A DNA stretch of 64,000 nucleotides from Bin55 sp964572845 (GTDB lineage Bacteria; Pseudomonadota; Gammaproteobacteria; Pseudomonadales; Azotimanducaceae), in contig CAZNFX010000005.1 in the NCBI GenBank assembly GCA_964572845.1, positions 1-64,000 of the forward strand, given 5' to 3'. The position numbers were made by a program, and so were the translations under genes. Numbering within the stretch: position 1 is the stretch's first letter; every line of letters begins with the position of its first letter. This document shows positions 59,346 through 64,000 of this stretch, one piece after another. The notes below the pieces were generated by a model that was not told the DNA's origin, did not search any database, and saw only the letters and a program-made list of their open reading frames with translations.

Positions 59346-60281
59346 ATGCAAGCATCAAACTCTCAGGCAAACAATAATGCCCACCCTGACCTGTCGGTGC
59401 TTAGTGGAGGCATATCCATCGTTACTGGGGGAGCATCGGGCATTGGACTTGCTCTCGTACAACGCTCAATTGAGCAGGGAATGCATTGCGTTATGGCGGA
59501 CATTGACAAACGAGCTTTGGAGCAAGCGCTCAGTGCCACCGTCTCCCATGCGGAGAGTCATGGAGTCGAGGTTATCGGAGTTCAAACAGACGTTTCCTCG
59601 CCGAACTCAATCAGAGAACTTTATGAAGCAACCATGAAAAAGTTTGCTGGCAAGCCCATATCGTTGCTCTGCTGCAATGCTGGAGTTGGCGCCGGAGGAG
59701 GCGTGCTGAGCGCTCGAGACGTCGACTGGGAATTTGTTCTGGGTGTGAACCTAATGGGCGTCGTGTACTGCCTACGCAAATTTGTTCCCCACATGCTAGA
59801 CCAAGATGCTCCCGCCGCTGTGATGGCTACATCGTCGCAAGATGGGATCTGCGCTGCACAAGGTGTGTATGGCGTTTCGAAACATGCATGCGTCGCATTG
59901 ATGGAAGCAGTGCATAACGAAGTACGTGGCAGAATATCGGTGCATGTTCTTTGCCCCAACGCGGTTGCAACCAACATAGTGAATTCCGAACGGCACCGCC
60001 CGATTCGCTATGGGGGTACCGAGCAGGATTCTGCTACCGAAGTAAACAGGCCCGTCAGCAAAGTTCTAGAGAGATTCAAGCAATATGGAATGCCGCCTGC
60101 TCGATGTGCGGAGTTCGTATTCAAAGCTATTGAATCGGGAGTTTTCTACGTTCTCGCCGAAGCGGAAGACGATGAGGGTTATGTCAGGTTGGAAGCAGAG
60201 ACGAGGATGAATGCGATATTGAACGGTACACGTCCATACCGACCCCAAAGTGCGCTGCTCAGAAAGATTTTCGCCGGCTAG
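59346..60281 (+). CDS. SDR family oxidoreductase
   Basis: A 311-aa short-chain dehydrogenase. The cofactor motif is TGGASGIG (about 28-35), with NAGVG later and the catalytic Tyr-x3-Lys in YGVSKHACVAL after ATSSQDGI. The layout resembles SDRs acting on steroid-like or hydroxylated substrates; the substrate is unknown. ATG 59346 has AAGGA seven bases upstream; the frame is open 54 codons earlier but that part is not family-like. It is unlike the SDR at 50935 in keeping all catalytic residues. Convergent with gcvPB. Confidence 0.91.
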   Translation: MQASNSQANNNAHPDLSVLSGGISIVTGGASGIGLALVQRSIEQGMHCVMADIDKRALEQALSATVSHAESHGVEVIGVQTDVSSPNSIRELYEATMKKFAGKPISLLCCNAGVGAGGGVLSARDVDWEFVLGVNLMGVVYCLRKFVPHMLDQDAPAAVMATSSQDGICAAQGVYGVSKHACVALMEAVHNEVRGRISVHVLCPNAVATNIVNSERHRPIRYGGTEQDSATEVNRPVSKVLERFKQYGMPPARCAEFVFKAIESGVFYVLAEAEDDEGYVRLEAETRMNAILNGTRPYRPQSALLRKIFAG

Positions 60282-60326
60282 CTGCGTTTTCAAGCCAAGC
60301 CGGAAGCTCCAATCAGGAATTGCTGG

Positions 60327-61790
60327 CTAGGATTCGGTAGGTTTCCAAGCTAAGTCTAGATTGCGAGCCGCTTTCACTTCATCAAGTCGCCTCTTGTATT
60401 GGTGATGAGGAGCTTCCGTGAGCATTTTCGGGTCGCATTGGGCCTCCTCTCGCATTGCCTTCATAGCATCGACAAATGCATCGAGTTGCTCTTTGGACTC
60501 TGTTTCAGTTGGTTCGATCAAGAAACATTCTGGAACAAGCAGGGGAAAGTAGGTGGTGGGTGCGTGAATGTCGAAGTCCAAGAGTCGCTTGGCAAAGTCC
60601 ATGGCGCGTACGCCGAATTGCTTTGCTTCGTCTTCAAGTGTGACCAGGAATTCGTGCGTGGCTCGTCGAGTAGGGTAGGCCAGATTGAAGCCTGCACGCT
60701 CTAGCTCTTTGGCAAGATAGTTTGCATTCAGTGTGGCAAAGTCGGCAACGCGGTTCATTCCGTTGCGACCAAGCATCATTGAGTAGGCCAATGCTCTGAT
60801 CAAAATGCCCACATTGCCCATGAATGCAGATAGTGTTCCGATCGTCTTGGGGATTTCTTCCTCGCCAAACCACTCAAATTGCCCGTTGCGATGACCCACT
60901 ATCGGAATTGGCAGGAAGGGCACTAGGCGACCGTTCACGGCAACAGGACCGGCTCCGGGTCCGCCTCCGCCATGCGGTGTGGCAAACGTCTTGTGAAGGT
61001 TGAGATGCAACACATCGAAACCCATGTCGCCTGGGCATACCTTGCCCAAAATCGCATTGAGATTTGCGCCGTCGTAGTAGAGAAGTCCGCCGGCGTCGTG
61101 AACAATTTGCGACATTTCGACAATTTGTCGTTCAAACACGGCACAAGTGGATGGATTCGTGAGCATGATCCCAGCTGTCTTCGGTCCAACCAGCTGCCTT
61201 AAGTGATCGAGGTCCACATCACCGTCCGCGCCGACGCGAGTTTCCGTTGCTTTGTAGCCGCACATGGTCGCAGTCGCTGGATTTGTGCCATGTGCTGCAG
61301 TAGGCACGATGATTTCGTCGCGACTCTCGTCCCCTCGGCTCTGGTGATAGGCACGTATCATCAAGAGACCCGCTAATTCACCTTGCGCGCCGGCCATGGG
61401 AGCTAGCGACACTGCGTCCATTCCCGTGACGATTGTCAATATCTCCTGCAGTTCGAAAAGACATTCGAGCGTGCCTTGGCTGACTTCAACGGGCGTAAGA
61501 GGATGCCTATTGAGAAATCCTGGCTGATTGGCGGCGCGATGGGTACCACGAGGGTTGTACTTCATCGTGCACGATCCAAGCGGATAGAAATTCCTGTCAA
61601 TGGCGAAGTTTTGATGAGAGAGATTCGTATAGTGACGTATCGCCTGAATTTCCGAGACTTCGGGAAGTAGTGGTCCGGTTTCACGCAGGAATCGAGTAGG
61701 AATGTCGGCCAGGCTTCCCGCCTCGGGGACCTGAGCTCCAGCTACGCGGTTCGTTCGCGACTTCTCGAATATGGTCGAGTCGGACTTCAT
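60327..61790 (-). CDS. gcvPB: Glycine dehydrogenase (decarboxylating) subunit 2
   Basis: A 487-aa PLP-carrying half of split P-protein. The PLP lysine lies in LNLHKTFATPHGGGGPGAGP; NPSTCAVFERQIVEM, FYPLGSCTMKYNPR and APMAGAQGELAGLLM are family blocks. With GcvPA it decarboxylates glycine and passes aminomethyl to lipoyl-GcvH. It is the last gene of the operon, 3 bp after gcvPA. Confidence 0.95.
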   Translation of the reverse strand: MKSDSTIFEKSRTNRVAGAQVPEAGSLADIPTRFLRETGPLLPEVSEIQAIRHYTNLSHQNFAIDRNFYPLGSCTMKYNPRGTHRAANQPGFLNRHPLTPVEVSQGTLECLFELQEILTIVTGMDAVSLAPMAGAQGELAGLLMIRAYHQSRGDESRDEIIVPTAAHGTNPATATMCGYKATETRVGADGDVDLDHLRQLVGPKTAGIMLTNPSTCAVFERQIVEMSQIVHDAGGLLYYDGANLNAILGKVCPGDMGFDVLHLNLHKTFATPHGGGGPGAGPVAVNGRLVPFLPIPIVGHRNGQFEWFGEEEIPKTIGTLSAFMGNVGILIRALAYSMMLGRNGMNRVADFATLNANYLAKELERAGFNLAYPTRRATHEFLVTLEDEAKQFGVRAMDFAKRLLDFDIHAPTTYFPLLVPECFLIEPTETESKEQLDAFVDAMKAMREEAQCDPKMLTEAPHHQYKRRLDEVKAARNLDLAWKPTES

Positions 61791-61793
61791 GCG

Positions 61794-63146
61794 CTAGGTT
61801 TCGCCTATAGCTTCAAGCAATGTTTCACAGAAGAAATCTAGTTCCTCCTGATTTCGCTTCTCGGTGGCACATATCAATAGGGACGATTCAAGATCCTTGA
61901 ATGCCTGTCCAAGCGGAAATCCTGCTAGTACTTTGTGCTTCATTGCCATCTTGTCGAAGACTCGTTGCGCATCGCAACGCAGATTGAGAGCGCATTCGTG
62001 AAAGAAGTTCCCTCCAAATGTAGGTTCCACTGCACCAGATGAGCACAGCTTGTCGACCAGATAGCGAGTATTTGCGTGACTGCAGCTTGCAACATTCTGT
62101 AGACCCGTCAATCCAACTATGGAAAGGTAGATGGTTGCTGCGGTAACTAGCAGACCTTGATTGGTACATATATTTGACGTTGCCTTGGCCCGACGAATGT
62201 GCTGCTCTCGAGCCTGGAGTGTCAGCGTGTAGCCTGGCGACCCTGACATGTCGGTGGTCTTGCCGACGATGCGACCCGGCATCTGCCGGACATACTTGAG
62301 CCGAGTGCACAGAAACCCAAACGACGGTCCGCCAGAAGACATCGGTACGCCCAATGGTTGTCCGTCGCCACAGCAAATGTCCGCTCCCTGTTCTCCCCAT
62401 TCCCCTGGCGGCTTGAGAATTGCGAGTGTCATGGGATTTACAACAGCAATGAGAACCGCTTTCTTGGAAGCAGCCCAGTCGCTTATCTCGTCGACATTCT
62501 CGAGCAAACCGAAGAAATTTGGCTGCTGTACGACGACGCCGGCAATTTCGCCGAAATCTTCCGACCCTATGGAGTGTCGGCCGTCAACATGGCTGCACTG
62601 AACTAATTCAATGCCTTGACTGCCTACCAGCGTTCTAGCTGCCTTCAGGTAGAACGGATTGACCGCTCCGCAGACAATCACTCTCTTGCTCTTGGTGTTT
62701 CGATTGCAGCGTATTGCCATGAGAATTGCTTCAGCTAGCCCGGAACCTCCGTCGTAGACCGAGGCGTTGGCAACATCCATGCCGGTCAGCGATGACATCA
62801 TGGTTTGAAATTCGTAGAGGAGTTGAAGCGTTCCTTGGCTGGCTTCGGCTTGGTACGGGGTATAGGGCGTTAGGAATTCGCCGCGGCTCGCCAAATCCCA
62901 CACCGCTGCTGGAATATGGTGGTCGTAGCAGCCAGCACCCATGAAGCAAGCTCCCAACTCATCCTTCCGAGCACGATTCGACAAGACCCGCAGCATTTCC
63001 ATTTCTGAGATGCCGAGTGGAATTGCGAACAGATCCGCTCGTTCGATCGAATTTGGAATTTCAGAAAACAGCTCTTCAACGTGCGAAACCCCGATGCTCG
63101 CAAGCATTTCGGAAACATCTTCTCGGGTGTGTGGAATGAAAGGCAT
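61794..63146 (-). CDS. gcvPA: Glycine dehydrogenase (decarboxylating) subunit 1
   Basis: A 450-aa partner subunit of the split P-protein. MPFIPHTREDVSEMLASIGV starts the protein as usual; FMGAGCYDHHIPAAVWDLAS, TPYTPYQAEASQGTLQLLYE and CGDGQPLGVPMSSGGPSFGF are diagnostic. Split P-protein is common in Gram-positives and many gammaproteobacteria, in contrast to the single-chain E. coli enzyme. It follows gcvH directly. Confidence 0.95.
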   Translation of the reverse strand: MPFIPHTREDVSEMLASIGVSHVEELFSEIPNSIERADLFAIPLGISEMEMLRVLSNRARKDELGACFMGAGCYDHHIPAAVWDLASRGEFLTPYTPYQAEASQGTLQLLYEFQTMMSSLTGMDVANASVYDGGSGLAEAILMAIRCNRNTKSKRVIVCGAVNPFYLKAARTLVGSQGIELVQCSHVDGRHSIGSEDFGEIAGVVVQQPNFFGLLENVDEISDWAASKKAVLIAVVNPMTLAILKPPGEWGEQGADICCGDGQPLGVPMSSGGPSFGFLCTRLKYVRQMPGRIVGKTTDMSGSPGYTLTLQAREQHIRRAKATSNICTNQGLLVTAATIYLSIVGLTGLQNVASCSHANTRYLVDKLCSSGAVEPTFGGNFFHECALNLRCDAQRVFDKMAMKHKVLAGFPLGQAFKDLESSLLICATEKRNQEELDFFCETLLEAIGET

Positions 63147-63164
63147 TCTGCGCGACGATACTAG

Positions 63165-63576
63165 CTAGTGGTTGTCGCCCTGGGCTTCGCAGAACTCCAC
63201 ATAGCTCTCAGCNNNNNNNNNNATCGAGTAGCTCGTCCAGTTCACTGAGATCCTGGGGTTGTATGACGAAAATCCAGCCGTCTTGGTATGGGTCGGTGTT
63301 GAGAAGTTCTGGAAGACTCTCAAGTTGCTTGTTTGCATCAACAATAACACCACCAATAGGTGCATAGATGTCGGAAGCGGCTTTGACAGACTCCACGACT
63401 CCGGCTTCCTCGGTCGCAGCAACTTCCATTCCCGTATCAGGCAGTTCTACGAATACGACATCGCCAAGTGCATCCTGCGCGTAATCGCTTATACCCACCA
63501 CAACGTTTTGATCTTGGTCTACACGTGCCCATTCGTGGGTCTTTGTGTACTTGACATCAGTGGGAGTGCTGGTCAT
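63165..63576 (-). CDS. gcvH: Glycine cleavage system H protein, interrupted by an assembly gap
   Basis: The lipoyl carrier of glycine cleavage, about 135 aa. From ATG 63576 (GAAGG seven bases upstream) the protein has YTKTHEWARVD, VGISDYAQDALGDVVFVELP and the lipoyl-lysine block GVVESVKAASDIYAPIGG (Lys65). Ten N at 63213-63222 interrupt the end. The C-terminal sequence AESYVEFCEAQGDNH resumes in a different frame past the gap, so the true gap length is not 10 (mod 3) and the frameshift is an assembly artefact. The start overlaps the gcvT stop by four bases (ATGA). Confidence 0.9.
63213..63222. other. Assembly gap (10 N)
   Basis: Ten undetermined bases, probably a placeholder length joining contigs or filling a low-confidence site. 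It falls in the 3' end of gcvH. Confidence 0.99.
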
Positions 63577-64000
63577 TTGTGTACCTTCTTTCCTTTCCGA
63601 ACAAACGGTGGGCGCACAAGCTCGGCCTGCCGGTCTCGATTGCGGATGTTCACAGTGCAAGCCCCAGACGCGTCATGTGGTACCCGTGCCAATCCAACAC
63701 TGTACCCGAGGGTCGGGGAGTAGGTTCCGCTCGTGACGGTTCCGTCACCTGCATTCGTGCGAACAGACTGTCCGGGGCGAACAATCCCCTGCTTCAAAAC
63801 GATCCCTGTGAGCTTTTGCGTCGGTCCGATTTTCCTCTGTTCTTCCAAAGCCTCTCGTCCAACAAACGCCCGGCTCTCAGGTTCCCAGTGAACGACCCAA
63901 GACAACCCACTGTCGAGGGGCGATGTTTCGGGGCTCATGTCTTGTCCGTTGAGATTCAATCCGGCTTCAAGTCTCAAAGTGTCGCGAGCTCCTAGTCCAC
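63573..64000 (-). CDS. gcvT: Aminomethyltransferase (T protein), C-terminal part
   Basis: The last 142 codons of GcvT, which transfers the methylene group from aminomethyl-lipoyl-GcvH to tetrahydrofolate. It runs off the right edge. GLGARDTLRLEAGLNLNGQD, PLDSGLSWVVHW and SPTLGYSVGLARVP are canonical C-terminal blocks, and the protein ends FVRKGKKVHK. The frame continues to the window edge with no start. It would be the first of the gcvT-gcvH-gcvPA-gcvPB operon seen here; a glycine riboswitch, if present, would lie beyond the window. Confidence 0.95.
   Translation of the reverse strand, partial: GLGARDTLRLEAGLNLNGQDMSPETSPLDSGLSWVVHWEPESRAFVGREALEEQRKIGPTQKLTGIVLKQGIVRPGQSVRTNAGDGTVTSGTYSPTLGYSVGLARVPHDASGACTVNIRNRDRQAELVRPPFVRKGKKVHK

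Noticed and set aside
1..64000. CRISPR arrays, rRNA and tRNA genes
   Set aside because: No regularly spaced repeats and no tRNA- or rRNA-like sequence were found in the intergenic regions; a covariance-model search would be decisive for small RNAs.

Overview
The window is chromosomal DNA of a gammaproteobacterium, probably an uncultivated, possibly marine one; the habitat is a guess. The evidence is gene order. rsmD lies divergent from ftsY-ftsE-ftsX, rppH-ptsP and lgt-thyA-folA sit together, gmk-yicC lies divergent from rph-pyrE, and argB, a phosphomannomutase and coaBC precede rpmB-rpmG-mutM-coaD. These are gammaproteobacterial arrangements. A TonB-dependent receptor, lipoproteins, a lauroyl-acyltransferase-like enzyme and lgt show a Gram-negative envelope. 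A run of ten N at 63213-63222 shows a draft assembly.

Layout. 1-8043: rtcB, a crotonase, a type 2-like (long) ileS, an NAD-dependent epimerase and a phytanoyl-CoA dioxygenase-like enzyme. 8203-13513: a luciferase-like (LLM class) oxidoreductase gene split by a 4436-bp transposon. 13534-17104: MFS transporter, alpha/beta hydrolase and beta-lactamase-fold hydrolase. 17160-23663: nucleotide, RNA, arginine, sugar and CoA housekeeping genes. 24137-26316: an ABC transporter with a degenerate ATPase, plus a TlpA-like redoxin. 26591-31659: ribosomal proteins, DNA repair, CoA, rRNA methylation and ftsYEX. 31673-38779: a lipoprotein subtilase coupled to a MaoC-like protein, a TonB receptor and a DUF192 protein. 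38994-46505: lipid A acyltransferase-like, ilvE, argE, ilvD, hemE, fabV. 46999-54582: dapD, folA, thyA, lgt, NRDE and SDR proteins, ptsP, rppH. 54662-60281: a thioredoxin-domain protein, a CmcJ-like oxidoreductase, a lipoprotein and an SDR. 60327-64000: the glycine cleavage operon gcvT-gcvH-gcvPA-gcvPB, running off the window.

The most interesting object is the element at 8464-12899. It has about 30-bp terminal inverted repeats (25 of 30 positions match), a perfect 8-bp target duplication (ttctcatt) and an ISXO2/IS1595-type transposase. Deleting the element and one duplication copy in silico restores an uninterrupted 288-codon LLM gene. Unlike a simple insertion sequence it carries at least seven passenger genes. 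These include a translationally overlapping trio (a two-TM membrane protein, a 59-aa basic protein and a 57-aa Pro/Gln-rich protein), a pair encoding an 81-aa protein and a small membrane protein, an HNH-like protein lacking one expected histidine, and a 96-bp nested inverted-repeat structure. None of the passengers has a function I can recognise with confidence.

Other points of note: mutM appears to start with AUU directly at the rpmG stop; the ABC ATPase has lost its signature, catalytic Glu and switch His; one SDR lacks the Ser-Tyr-Lys catalytic residues; and a perfect 20-bp palindrome lies upstream of ileS. Where start codons are ambiguous I used family alignment from memory and visible Shine-Dalgarno sequences. 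All family assignments are by eye.
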